The notes under the pieces are model-generated. The model saw only the letters and a list, made by a program, of their open reading frames with translations. It was not told the origin of the DNA and did no database searches. A stretch of 64,000 bases of DNA from Spirirestis rafaelensis WJT71-NPBG6 (GTDB lineage Bacteria > Cyanobacteriota > Cyanobacteriia > Cyanobacteriales > Nostocaceae): contig JAHHID010000037.1 in assembly GCA_019359015.1 (NCBI GenBank), positions 1 through 64,000 of the forward strand, read 5' to 3'. Below, one piece after another: positions 27,601-35,725 of this stretch; positions within the stretch are counted from its first letter, which is position 1; every line of letters starts with the position of its first letter. A program made the position numbers and the translations under genes.

Positions 27601-28461
27601 TTGAGTTGATGAAGCGATCGGCATGACGAGTGCAGCATGGGTGGGCTCGTTCCAGGGACCACCTGGTATTGACTCGTGGCTATCCACACCTTCAACCAAA
27701 ACTGTTTCACCAGCAGCAGCTCGCGCCAGCGACCAGATATCACTTCCTGGTTCAGTAATATTAACAGAGACTGGACTAAGAAGCGCTTTTTCGGGCATTT
27801 GTATTTTTCCACAAAGCCTGAGAGTTTTTCCATCTGGCTCGCGCAGATAAATTAGTGCAAACGGCACATCAAGTGGGTGTTCGGCGATCGCCCTCGCAAT
27901 ATCGCGGCATGTTGTTTCTACACTGCGCGTCTCACCTGCTTTAGATGCCAAATCTCGAAGAAGTCGTAACCTGCGATCGCCCAATATCTGCTGAGTGACT
28001 TCACTACACACGCAAAACATCCCAACAATTTCTCCGGAATCATCCTCGGCGGGAGCGTGAGAAAGGCTAAAATAGGATTCTTCACGATAGCCCGATCGCT
28101 CTAAAACAAGCATCTGTGCCGGAACCCAGTTCGCTACGCCTGTTACCATCACTTCTGAAATCATCGGACCTAGCGTATCCCACGCTTCGGCGAGGGTAAT
28201 TCTAATATCCGTACCGAGTGCGGCGGGGTGCTTGTCACCGATAATCTTGGAATAGGCATCGTTATAAAACTGAATCAGATTCGGACCCCAGATTAGAATC
28301 ATGGGATACCGTGATGCCAGCAAAATCCTCACGGTGCTTTTCAGGCTTTGCGACCATGTATCTATCGAACCTACAGGTGTGTTTGCCCAATCGAAAGCAC
28401 GCATCCGCGCTCTCATCTCACCGAGTCCGGGGAAGGGGTCTGTTTTATGCCCGTCCTTCAT
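24649..28461 (-). CDS. Large hybrid histidine kinase (GAF, kinase, receiver, PAS, kinase, receiver)
   Basis: A 1270-residue soluble sensor kinase. Order: N-terminal sensor region (about 20-155), GAF-like domain (about 165-330), first HisKA with His355 (SNVSHEFRTP) and ATPase domain (N box LLSNAFKFT, G box GSGIGLALV), receiver with Asp673 (LVLSDVMMP), PAS (about 765-870), second HisKA with His902 (LSHEIRTPLNAILGW) and ATPase domain (GLGLGLSIV), and a final receiver with Asp1199 (VISDIGMPGKDGY) ending HVAKPVEPAEL. Both kinase units look intact; no DNA-binding output domain. It starts with ATG overlapping the stop of the small gene upstream (ATGA). The divergent kinase at 29813 has a similar C-terminal half. 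Confidence 0.9.
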   Translation of the reverse strand: MKDGHKTDPFPGLGEMRARMRAFDWANTPVGSIDTWSQSLKSTVRILLASRYPMILIWGPNLIQFYNDAYSKIIGDKHPAALGTDIRITLAEAWDTLGPMISEVMVTGVANWVPAQMLVLERSGYREESYFSLSHAPAEDDSGEIVGMFCVCSEVTQQILGDRRLRLLRDLASKAGETRSVETTCRDIARAIAEHPLDVPFALIYLREPDGKTLRLCGKIQMPEKALLSPVSVNITEPGSDIWSLARAAAGETVLVEGVDSHESIPGGPWNEPTHAALVMPIASSTQTEALGVLVAGISPNRFLDEGYTSFYELLVGQVSIAVRNAQAYEEERRRAEMLAELDRAKTAFFSNVSHEFRTPLTLMLGPLEDALRDPHLSTSQREQITIAHRNSLRLLKLVNTLLDFSRLEAGRTQAIYEPTDLATLTADLASVFRSAIEKAGLEFIVDCQPLSEPVYVDRDMWEKIVLNLLSNAFKFTQRGYIKVYQRAIKGNIELRIEDTGSGIPESEVKNVFKRFHRIEKTQGRTHEGSGIGLALVQELAKLHGGSVRVESVYKVGSTFIVSIPCGKHHLPSEQMGRDRTLTPTSIRADAFVEEALRWLPDEVHDVDQSIEMRSAEGGSASLSRILLVDDNADMREYVRKLLSIHYEVIAVADGEAALAAAQEQVPDLVLSDVMMPKLDGFGLLARLREDQRTRSVPLILLSARAGEESRLEGLEAGADDYLVKPFSAREILARVKATLETARLRQEAARSRLEVQAAQERAIILERVTDAFYGLDRQWRFTYVNQRCEEYIGKTREELLGKVLWDEYPMLRGSVFEEQYYKAVSDQVAVHFEVLSPFSDEWVEVHAYPSADGLSVNFRYISDRKELEQRREALLESERAARTEAERVGRLKDEFLATLSHEIRTPLNAILGWSQLLRKGKLSAAQFEKGLDTIERNSRAQAQIIEDLLDMSRIISGKIRLDVQNVNLNLVISEAIESLVPALAAKDIRLQTVLDALPSPIIGDPNRLQQVVWNLVSNAIKFTPTGGRVQVSVEKVNSHVVLTVTDTGHGINPEFLPYVFDRFRQADSSSTRKFGGLGLGLSIVKHLVELHGGTIQATSPGEEQGATFTVVLPLAEKENHTEAQAVEYACNSQQLVATELEETKLENMKILVVDDEVDSQELLKRVLEECGANVLTASSADEALELVQIYKPNIVISDIGMPGKDGYEFIRALRGLPSEKGGETPAAAVTAFARFEDRISALRCGYQTHVAKPVEPAELIAVVASLVGR

Positions 28462-28664
28462 ACGTATTCTTTTTCCTTCCCTTCGCTCATTTGATACTTT
28501 TTACTTAAAGAAGTGAAACTTGATACACGCTGCTGAAGTAGGTGCAGTTTTTTGCGGATGACTTCGCTTGCCCAACTGCTGTTGCCTGACTCTACAACCG
28601 AGGCGATAAATTTATTAAATTCCGGAGCCAATGATTCGTTGAATCTTGTAGGTTGAATAATCAC
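28458..28664 (-). CDS. Small ParD-like protein coupled to the hybrid kinase
   Basis: A 68-residue ORF starting with GTG. Residues about 14-45 (EFNKFIASVVESGNSSWASEV then IRKKLHLLQQ) follow the pattern of ribbon-helix-helix antitoxins such as ParD (a V-x-SG turn then ASEVIR..L.LL). Its stop overlaps the kinase start in ATGA. No toxin gene is adjacent on either side. It may therefore be a regulator or partner of the kinase rather than an antitoxin. The family call rests on this short pattern only. Confidence 0.5.
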   Translation of the reverse strand: MIIQPTRFNESLAPEFNKFIASVVESGNSSWASEVIRKKLHLLQQRVSSFTSLSKKYQMSEGKEKEYV

Positions 28665-28797
28665 ACTATATTAAGCTTTTTGGAGAAATTCCCAAGTATT
28701 TCCCAATCTGATTATGACACAAATCAAATGCTTACTACAAATTACATTCACGGAAGAATGTATCTAAATTTAATCCACAATCCTAAGTTCCTATATT

Positions 28798-28976
28798 AAA
28801 TTCGGACAGTCGTTGATTGAATTCGGGCAGTCGTTGATTGAATTCGGGCAGTCGTTGATTGAATTTGGATAGTCGTTGATTGAATTCGGACAGTCGTTGA
28901 TTGAATTCGGGCAGTCGTTTACAGAATTCGGGCAGTCGTTTACAGAATTCGGACAGTCGTTGATTGAATTCGGGGA
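28798..28976. repeat. 21-bp tandem repeat array, about 8.5 copies
   Basis: Consensus GAATTCGGGCAGTCGTTGATT, with the variants GGACAG, TTTGGATAG and GTCGTTTACA. The minus strand is open through it (heptads of PEFNQRL type, 90 codons from 29055 to 28783), as expected from a period divisible by three. It shares its skeleton with the array at 8388-8669. Confidence 0.93.
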
Positions 28977-29137
28977 ACCACCAAGAATTTACATAAAGCC
29001 ATTCGATATTTTTGTAGTAAATAATTAAAAATATACTGAATAATGCGGGTGTCAAGTAACCCTAATTCTGTCTATCCTAGTGCTGTACAATTTAGGGTAG
29101 AAGTCAGTTTTTATCCTGAATAACAGGAAAGTGATTT

Positions 29138-29500
29138 ATGTCACGTCCAAAACGTGGGTCTAAAGTACTTGATAGAGCACAGCGTGGGATTGCGGCTTTG
29201 AAATCGATCAGTCCCACCTTAGACTTAGGCAATGGGGTAACAATTGACTTTTTTGCAGCCGTCATCAAAACAACGCAAGACAAGTTGGAAACATATAACT
29301 CAAGCCTCTCCACCGTGGATCTGACTCAGGGAGCCTTAGAACTTGCCGAAAAGTCGCTGATGGAACTAACAGAACATATGTTACTCAGTGTAGCTGCAAA
29401 GTATGGCAAGAATAGCGATGAGTACAAAATAGCAGGAGGCGTTCGTCGAAGCGAACGCAAGCGTCCGGTGCGTCAGCCTAAACAGGGGGCTGTTGCTTGA
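29138..29500 (+). CDS. Hypothetical protein, 120 residues
   Basis: It opens with a basic stretch (MSRPKRGSKVLDRAQRGIA), continues with a helical region (FFAAVIKTTQDKLETYNSSL and LTQGALELAEKSLMELTEHMLLSVAAKYGK) and closes basic (GGVRRSERKRPVRQPKQGAVA). The charged ends and helical core could suit a nucleic-acid-associated protein, but no family is recognised. The DNA for the tail (GCGTTCGTCGAAGCGAACGC) is a palindrome of the dispersed-repeat type, so the end may be repeat-derived. It lies between two divergent hybrid kinases. Confidence 0.55.
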   Translation: MSRPKRGSKVLDRAQRGIAALKSISPTLDLGNGVTIDFFAAVIKTTQDKLETYNSSLSTVDLTQGALELAEKSLMELTEHMLLSVAAKYGKNSDEYKIAGGVRRSERKRPVRQPKQGAVA

Positions 29501-29812
29501 TAAAGACGCTGTTTGATGTGGAATATTTTGAAACTGCCGATGGTCGATTTGGCATTTTTTATGGTGAACTGTTGACGGTGTAAGCAACGATTCGGTGGAA
29601 GTTTTAACTTGCTCGCTTTATTGCTTATTTAATCCACAATCCTAAATTTCAGGTTTTGCATTTTATTTGCTCGACGTTTATTAGCACTATATAGAAGTAA
29701 ATTGAATTTACTACATTAGTTTTAATTTCTTTTCTACCCAAGGGAGGAAGAAATAAGATTTGCAGTTATGTGATAAGAAATAGATTGCGGTACACAGTCA
29801 GCCTTTCAGATA
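29501..29812. other. Intergenic region upstream of second hybrid kinase
   Basis: About 310 AT-rich bases with no ORF of protein character on either strand. AGGGAGGAAG at 29740-29750 is purine-rich but too far from the next ATG to serve as its ribosome site. Promoter of the kinase gene presumed here. Confidence 0.4.
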
Positions 29813-32770
29813 ATGCCAGACGCGGAAAAGTCCCAAAACGAGTTGGCTGATAATTTGTTATCGTTGCACCAGCAGATAAATAAACAAGCGAATTATTCGA
29901 TGATCGCCACTGAAGAAGAAGGAATAGTGCTGCAACTTGCGGACGGTACTATCCAAGCTGGCAATACGGCTTGTGAGCGCATACTTGGATTGACTGCCGA
30001 GCAGCTGATGGGGCAAACTTCGGTCGATCATCCTTGGCAATCGATTCGTGAAGATGGCTCTCCTTTCCCTGGTGAGACTCACCCAGCGATGGTAGCTCTG
30101 CGGACAGGAAAGCCATGTTTGAATGTGGTGATGGGTTTGTATAAGCCGAATGGTCAGCTAGTTTGGCTATTGCTGAACTCACAACCTTTATTTATGGCTG
30201 GAGGAACAACACCATACGCTGTTGTCACAACTTTTTCGGAAATTACGGAATCGGCAAATATACCGCTATCGGCAAGCTTGACAGAACAACAGACAGAATA
30301 CCAGGCAGCAAATATATCTGAACAAGATACAGAAAGCGCCTTGCGGCATAACGAACGGTTTGAGCTAGCAGCGGTTAATTGCCTATTTTACGATTGGGAG
30401 ATTTCGCGCGGTACTGTAGAAAGAACTCAAGGTATCACTGCGCTTTTGGGATACACTCAACAAGAAGCTGAACCGACCCAAGAATGGTGGCAACAGCTTG
30501 TGCATCCGGATGACTTACAACGAGTTAATGACGAATTTAAAATCAGTTTGGCAAATGGCAACGGTTATAAAATTGAGTACCGGATGCGTCACAAAGATGG
30601 TCATTATGTGTGGTTACAGGATCGAGGGTTTGTTGAGCAGGATGCAGAAGGTCGCGTTATCAGGATAGTTGGCATTAGTATTGATATTAGCGATCGCAAA
30701 AAAACTGAAGCCGATTTACGAGAAAGTGAAGAACGCATTCGCCTAGCAACCACAGCGGCTAATTTGGGTATGTGGTTTTGGGATTTGACCACCAACGAGT
30801 TAATTTGGACTTCCAAGTCTAAAGAACTATTTGGATTCGCACCTGACACGACAATTACTTACGAGCTTTTTCGGAATCGTCTGCATCCAGAAGACCGCCA
30901 ACGCACCGATGAAGCTGTAAGCTCCGCTGTTGCTCAAAAGCTAGATTATAATATAGAATATCGCGCTATTTGGGCTGATAATAGCGTGCATTGGCTTGCC
31001 GCTAAAGGTCGAGGCTTTTATGATGCTGATGGTCAGCCAATACGGATGATGGGAACAATTCAAGATATAAGCGAGCAGCAAGCTGCGCTACGCGAACGCA
31101 AGCAAGCTGAAGAAACTCTGCGCCAAAGTGAAGAAAATTACCGTTTCTTAGCTGACACTATTCCAGAAATGGTCTGGACAAGAGATGCTAAAGGTGAGGC
31201 GACTTACGTAAATCAGCGTTGGCAAGAATACACCGGGTTAAGTTTAGAGGAAACTCTTGGCTACGGCTGGAGAAAAGTACTGCATCCGGATGATTTAGAA
31301 ATATCTGCACAACTGTGGACAGAAGCGCTGCAAAATGGTACACCTTATGAAGTTGAACATCGTTATCTCAGAGCTGCTGATGGCACATATCGTTGGCATT
31401 TAGTACGAGGTTTACCGATAAAAGACGATCAAGGACGCGTCGTAAAATGGTTTGGCACTTGTAGAGATATTCATCAGCAAAAACAAATCGATGAAGAACG
31501 CGCCCAAATTTTAGAGCGAGAAAAAGCTGCCCGTCTGGAAGCAGAAGCAGCTAACCGCATAAAAGATGAGTTTCTTGCTGTACTTTCTCATGAATTGCGA
31601 TCGCCTCTCAATCCGATTTTAGGATGGGCAAAGTTACTTAAAAGCCGCAAGTTTGATGAAGCGGCTACATTTCGTGCTTTGGATACCATCGAACGCAATG
31701 CTAAATTGCAGATTCAACTAATTGACGACTTGCTGGATGTCTCCCGGATACTGCGAGGTAAACTATGTTTGAATTTTGCTGCCTTTGATTTAGCAATTAT
31801 AATTAATGCCGCAATCGAAACAGTGAAATTAGCAGCACAAGACAAATCAATCGAAATTGATCTGCATATTGAGCCGAATGTAGGTAAAGTTTTGTGTGAT
31901 TTCAATCGCTTGCAGCAAGTCGTCGGTAATTTGCTCAATAATGCTGTTAAATTTACTCCCGCAGGGGGACGAATTGATATCAGGCTGTCGGTGGGAATGG
32001 GGCAGGCAGCAGGGGGCAGGGGGCAGGGAGGACAAGGACGAATTTCTACCTTGGCTGCCCCATCTCTCCCCCTCCCGCACCCACCCACTCCTCTGTCCAC
32101 CTACGCCGAAATCACCATAACTGACACGGGCAAGGGGATTTCAAGTGAATTTCTGCCCCACGTTTTTGAATATTTTCGGCAAGCAGATAGCAGCACTACC
32201 CGGAATCATGGTGGGCTGGGGCTGGGTTTGTCGATTGTTCGCCATCTGGTAGAGTTACATGGCGGCACCGTCACGGCTGAAAGTCCAGGAGAAGGACAGG
32301 GGGCAACTTTTATTGTGAGATTGCCTTTGATTGAGGAAAGCAGCAAACAACAGAAGGAAAATAAGACAGAAGCGGAGAATATCAGTTCCTTACCTCTGGC
32401 AGGAATACAGATATTGTTAGTTGATGATGAGATAGATACACGGGAATTTATGAGCTTTTTCCTACAACAGCATGGAGCGACTGTGAGTGAGGCTTCATCT
32501 GCAAGTGAGGCGCTAGAAGCGTTTGCCCAATCGCCGCCAGATATATTACTGAGTGATTTAGGAATGCCCTTGGTGGATGGCTACAGTTTAATGGCTCAAA
32601 TCAGATCGATGTCTCCTGAGCAAGGCGGACAAATTCCAGCGATCGCCCTTAGCGCTTATGCTGGAGAAAGCGATCGCGATCGGGCATTTGCCGCAGGTTT
32701 CCAAAAGCACGTCGCCAAGCCAGTAGAACCGACGGAATTACTAGCTTTGATTATAGATTTGCTTGGGTAA
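29813..32770 (+). CDS. Hybrid histidine kinase with four PAS domains
   Basis: A 985-residue soluble sensor kinase. PAS domains lie at about 30-145, 180-295, 305-420 and 440-555 (repeated HPDD..R and EYR/EHR..DG.Y.W patterns). A HisKA domain has His593 (LSHELRSPLNPILGW), the ATPase domain runs from about 690 (N box LLNNAVKFT; G box GLGLGLSIV), and a receiver has Asp915 (LLSDLGMPLVDGY) ending HVAKPVEPTEL. The ATPase domain contains a 35-residue Gly/Pro-rich insert (about 728-763) encoded by repeat-like DNA. C-terminal receiver and kinase core resemble those of the divergent kinase at 24649-28461. No output domain; phosphate must pass to another protein. Confidence 0.9.
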   Translation: MPDAEKSQNELADNLLSLHQQINKQANYSMIATEEEGIVLQLADGTIQAGNTACERILGLTAEQLMGQTSVDHPWQSIREDGSPFPGETHPAMVALRTGKPCLNVVMGLYKPNGQLVWLLLNSQPLFMAGGTTPYAVVTTFSEITESANIPLSASLTEQQTEYQAANISEQDTESALRHNERFELAAVNCLFYDWEISRGTVERTQGITALLGYTQQEAEPTQEWWQQLVHPDDLQRVNDEFKISLANGNGYKIEYRMRHKDGHYVWLQDRGFVEQDAEGRVIRIVGISIDISDRKKTEADLRESEERIRLATTAANLGMWFWDLTTNELIWTSKSKELFGFAPDTTITYELFRNRLHPEDRQRTDEAVSSAVAQKLDYNIEYRAIWADNSVHWLAAKGRGFYDADGQPIRMMGTIQDISEQQAALRERKQAEETLRQSEENYRFLADTIPEMVWTRDAKGEATYVNQRWQEYTGLSLEETLGYGWRKVLHPDDLEISAQLWTEALQNGTPYEVEHRYLRAADGTYRWHLVRGLPIKDDQGRVVKWFGTCRDIHQQKQIDEERAQILEREKAARLEAEAANRIKDEFLAVLSHELRSPLNPILGWAKLLKSRKFDEAATFRALDTIERNAKLQIQLIDDLLDVSRILRGKLCLNFAAFDLAIIINAAIETVKLAAQDKSIEIDLHIEPNVGKVLCDFNRLQQVVGNLLNNAVKFTPAGGRIDIRLSVGMGQAAGGRGQGGQGRISTLAAPSLPLPHPPTPLSTYAEITITDTGKGISSEFLPHVFEYFRQADSSTTRNHGGLGLGLSIVRHLVELHGGTVTAESPGEGQGATFIVRLPLIEESSKQQKENKTEAENISSLPLAGIQILLVDDEIDTREFMSFFLQQHGATVSEASSASEALEAFAQSPPDILLSDLGMPLVDGYSLMAQIRSMSPEQGGQIPAIALSAYAGESDRDRAFAAGFQKHVAKPVEPTELLALIIDLLG
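31994..32100 (+). repeat. In-frame low-complexity insert in the kinase ATPase domain
   Basis: GGGAATGGGGCAGGCAGCAG, GGGGCAGGGGGCAGGGAGG and a C-rich second half (CTCCCCCTCCCGCACCC) interrupt the ATPase domain between RIDIRLSV and YAEITITDTG. The DNA resembles the GGCAATG and CCCCCTCTCC repeats found between genes. Confidence 0.7.
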
Positions 32771-32808
32771 TGGGGCAATGGGCAATGGGCAATGGGCAAT
32801 GGGCAATG
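32769..32808. repeat. Heptamer tandem repeat, GGGCAAT
   Basis: Five consecutive copies of GGGCAAT(G) follow the kinase stop, with the partly complementary CCCATTGCCCAATTACC 53 bases on. Similar units lie at 12.68 kb and 52.9 kb. The two could pair in the transcript. Confidence 0.85.
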
Positions 32809-33036
32809 AAAATTAAAAAAACTCAAGAACGTAATGCGCGTTCTAATAGGATTTTTTCCATGCCCATTGCCCAATTACCAATAGACTTATCCGGAAATGA
32901 GAGCTTTATTTGCCTGAAACCTAGCTCTGGAGAGGGTTTTAGAGTTTCTTATCTAAGATAAGCTAAAAAGCAAGCTATGTAAGGGTTTCAGCTATTTTGA
33001 GCTTTATTTGCGGACAGGTCTAATATATAAAAAAGC

Positions 33037-33672
33037 ATGAATGGTAGATTAATCGTATTTGAAGGGGTGGAAGGCTGTGGTAAAACTAGCCAAATGCAAC
33101 TTTGTCAAGAGTGGTTGCAAAATTTAGGTATTTCAGTTGTGGTGACTCGCGAACCTGGGGGAACTCCTTTAGGCTTGGATTTGCGACGCTTGTTGTTAGA
33201 CGCAGAAAATAAAACAATATTCAACACCACAGAATTATTATTGTATGCTGCTGACCGATCGCAACACGTTGAACAGAAACTAAAACCGAATCTAGAAAAA
33301 GGTAATATTATCTTGTGCGATCGCTATACAGATTCGACTATCGCTTATCAAGGTTATGGTCGCGGTTTGGATATAAATTTAATTAAACAGCTTAATGCGA
33401 TCGCCACTGGTGGGTTAGAAAGCGATTTAACTTTGTGGCTTGATGTCGATATTGAAGTGGGACTAAGCCGTAAACGTGCTGATAACGATATTGCTGATAG
33501 AATTGAACTTGAAGCGATCGCCTTTCATCGTCGCGTACAGCAAGGATATAGTCAACTGCAAGCATCCCAAGAAAAAATTGTCCGCATAGATGCTAGTTTG
33601 AATAAAGAAGCTGTGCAAAAGATGATTCAGACAACTTTAAGCGATCGCTTGAAAGGTTGGAACTATGTATAA
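33037..33672 (+). CDS. tmk: Thymidylate kinase
   Basis: It phosphorylates dTMP to dTDP for DNA synthesis. The 211-residue protein has the P-loop FEGVEGCGKTSQM (residues 8-20), the REPGGTPLG segment, the DRYTDSTIAYQGYGRGLD region and LWLDVDIEVGLSRKRA. Length and motifs are standard. holB lies downstream in the same direction, but a peptidase E gene stands between them. Confidence 0.96.
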   Translation: MNGRLIVFEGVEGCGKTSQMQLCQEWLQNLGISVVVTREPGGTPLGLDLRRLLLDAENKTIFNTTELLLYAADRSQHVEQKLKPNLEKGNIILCDRYTDSTIAYQGYGRGLDINLIKQLNAIATGGLESDLTLWLDVDIEVGLSRKRADNDIADRIELEAIAFHRRVQQGYSQLQASQEKIVRIDASLNKEAVQKMIQTTLSDRLKGWNYV

Positions 33673-33742
33673 TTTAATACTTTAATCAAATACATACAAA
33701 ATATCACTATAAATCCTATTTTACATACTTGTATTTATTTCC

Positions 33743-34459
33743 ATGACCAAAAAATTATTATTGCTCAGTAATTCAACCAATTTTGGTGAAGAATATTTGT
33801 TTTATCCGCGTCAGGAAATTCAAAACTTTTTAGGTAGTTCAGTTAAAAGAGTCTTGTTTGTTCCCTTTGCTGGTGTGACTTCAAATTATGATGAATATAC
33901 TGCGAAAGTTGGAAAAGTCTTTCAAGATATAGGTTATGCCATAGATGGTATTCATGTCGCAGAAAATTATCACGAATTGATAAAAAAAGCAGAAGCCATA
34001 GTAGTTGGAGGTGGAAACACTTTTCATCTGGTTCATTGGTTACATAAAACCGGAATTATCGAAACCATCAGAGAAAAGGTAAACAATGGAACACCTTATA
34101 TTGGGTGGAGTGCAGGCTCAAATGTTGCTTCTCCAACATTAAAAACAACCAACGATATGCCAATCATTGAACCTCTAAGCTTTAACGGCTTAAATCTGGT
34201 TCCTTTTCAGATAAATCCTCACTACACAGATGCTCTTATTCCCAATCACAATGGAGAAACAAGAGAAGAAAGAATCAGAGAATTTTTAGCTGTAAATTCC
34301 GATATTTCTGTAGTTGGTTTACAAGAGGGGACTATGTTAAATATTGAAGGTGAATCCATGAAATTGATTGGCGATAAACCAATGCGGTTCTTCAAGTTTG
34401 GCGAACCCCTCGTTGAATATGATTCCAATGCCAACCTCGATTTTATTCTAAAATCTTAA
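33743..34459 (+). CDS. pepE: Peptidase E (aspartyl dipeptidase)
   Basis: A 238-residue member of the S51 serine peptidases, which cut N-terminal Asp-X dipeptides. The nucleophile serine is in IGWSAGSNVASPT; VVGGGNTFHL precedes it; the likely catalytic histidine is in NPHYTDALIPNHNG. The N terminus LLLLSNSTNFGEEYL is typical. It is encoded between tmk and holB with 71 and 21 base gaps. Its base composition looks more AT-rich than its neighbours, and the position suggests a later insertion; transfer is inference only. Confidence 0.9.
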   Translation: MTKKLLLLSNSTNFGEEYLFYPRQEIQNFLGSSVKRVLFVPFAGVTSNYDEYTAKVGKVFQDIGYAIDGIHVAENYHELIKKAEAIVVGGGNTFHLVHWLHKTGIIETIREKVNNGTPYIGWSAGSNVASPTLKTTNDMPIIEPLSFNGLNLVPFQINPHYTDALIPNHNGETREERIREFLAVNSDISVVGLQEGTMLNIEGESMKLIGDKPMRFFKFGEPLVEYDSNANLDFILKS

Positions 34460-34480
34460 AAGTAAATGTATCACTAACTA

Positions 34481-35401
34481 ATGACCGCATTCGCACAACT
34501 TGTAGGGCAACAACAAGCAGTAGAATTACTGACTCAAGCTGTTAAACAAAACCGAGTTGCACCGGCTTATCTGTTTGTCGGTTCTGAGGGTGTGGGACGA
34601 AGTTTAGCAGCGCGGTGCTTTGCACAATTGCTGTTTTCTCATTCTGTAGAAACGAACCGTTTGCGTCAAGAAAATCATCCGGATTTATTTTGGGTGCAGC
34701 CTACTTACCAGTATCAAGGACAACGACTAACACCACAAGAAGCCGCAGAAAAAAAACTGAAGCGCAAAGCACCACCTGTAATTAGATTAGACCAAATTCG
34801 AGAAGTTACACAATTTCTTAGTCGTCCACCGATGCTTGCGCCGAGGAATGTGGTAGTTTTAGAACAAGCAGAAACAATGGCGGAAGCTGCGGCAAACGCT
34901 TTGCTGAAGACTTTAGAAGAACCAGGACAAGCGACGCTGATTTTGATTGCACCTTCAGTTGAGTCTGTGTTGCCAACTTTAGTTTCGCGTTGTCAACGCA
35001 TTCCCTTTTATCGTTTGGATGCAGTGTCTTTGGCTCAGGTTCTCAGGCAAACAGGGCATGAGGAAATTTTAGAGCATGAGGCGGTGTTAAGTATAGCATC
35101 TGGCAGTCCAGGGGAAGCGATCGCATCTTTCGAGCAACTGCAAGTTATCCCCAATAAGTTACTCGAAGCTGTGACAACAGCCCCGAAAACTTACCGCGAT
35201 GCTTTAGAATTGGCGAAAGAAATTGATGATTTAGATACAGAAGCTCAACTGTGGCTAATCGATTATTTACAGCAGTTGTATTGGCGGCGATCGTATCAAC
35301 CAAGTATTATTAACTCCTTAGAAAAAGCGCGTAAATATTTACTTTGTTACGCTCAACCGCGCCTAGTTTGGGAATGTACTCTGATGGCAATGAAAAATTA
35401 A
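34481..35401 (+). CDS. holB: DNA polymerase III delta' subunit
   Basis: A 306-residue clamp-loader subunit. It has the AAA+ start LVGQQQAVELLTQAVKQNRVAPAYLF, a degenerate Walker A (VGSEGVGRSLAARC, with R for K, as expected for non-ATP-binding delta'), VVVLEQAETMAEAAANALLKTLEEP and the sensor-like ILIAPSVESVLPTLVSRCQRIPF. The cysteine cluster of the zinc module seen in many relatives is absent. It follows pepE by 21 bases, and a terminator hairpin follows at 35433-35461. Confidence 0.9.
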   Translation: MTAFAQLVGQQQAVELLTQAVKQNRVAPAYLFVGSEGVGRSLAARCFAQLLFSHSVETNRLRQENHPDLFWVQPTYQYQGQRLTPQEAAEKKLKRKAPPVIRLDQIREVTQFLSRPPMLAPRNVVVLEQAETMAEAAANALLKTLEEPGQATLILIAPSVESVLPTLVSRCQRIPFYRLDAVSLAQVLRQTGHEEILEHEAVLSIASGSPGEAIASFEQLQVIPNKLLEAVTTAPKTYRDALELAKEIDDLDTEAQLWLIDYLQQLYWRRSYQPSIINSLEKARKYLLCYAQPRLVWECTLMAMKN

Positions 35402-35432
35402 AATAAGTATACTTTCAATCTTTAAATAAAAG

Positions 35433-35461
35433 AACCCCAATCATAATACCTGATCGGGGTT
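35433..35461 (+). terminator. Terminator after holB
   Basis: The arms AACCCCAATCA and TGATCGGGGTT pair almost perfectly around an 7-base loop and are followed by TTTAATT. It ends the tmk-pepE-holB unit. Confidence 0.85.
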
Positions 35462-35725
35462 TTAATTAACAACACACATTTTTATGCTGGTTAAACAAGA
35501 GAATTAAGTTCGCTTATCGGTCTTTTTTCGATATTCTTGAGAACTTACGCATGTGTTACAGATACCTTGTGATTTTAAAACTTGTAGTGAGCACTTTACT
35601 GCTCTTAGGAAGCATTAAAACGCTCACTACGAACCACCTCTTCAATGTCAGTTGCTTAAGTTCTATTTTTATTGCCCTATCTCAGTAGGACTTTATCCGA
35701 ACCGCGAACTTATCGCTTGACACCA

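Noticed and set aside
28783-29055. 90-codon minus-strand ORF of FNQRLPE heptads
   Set aside because: Wholly explained by the 21-bp tandem array and its lack of stops.
29138-29500. Toxin partner for the ParD-like gene
   Set aside because: It is on the opposite strand, 470 bases away, and has no ParE-like features.
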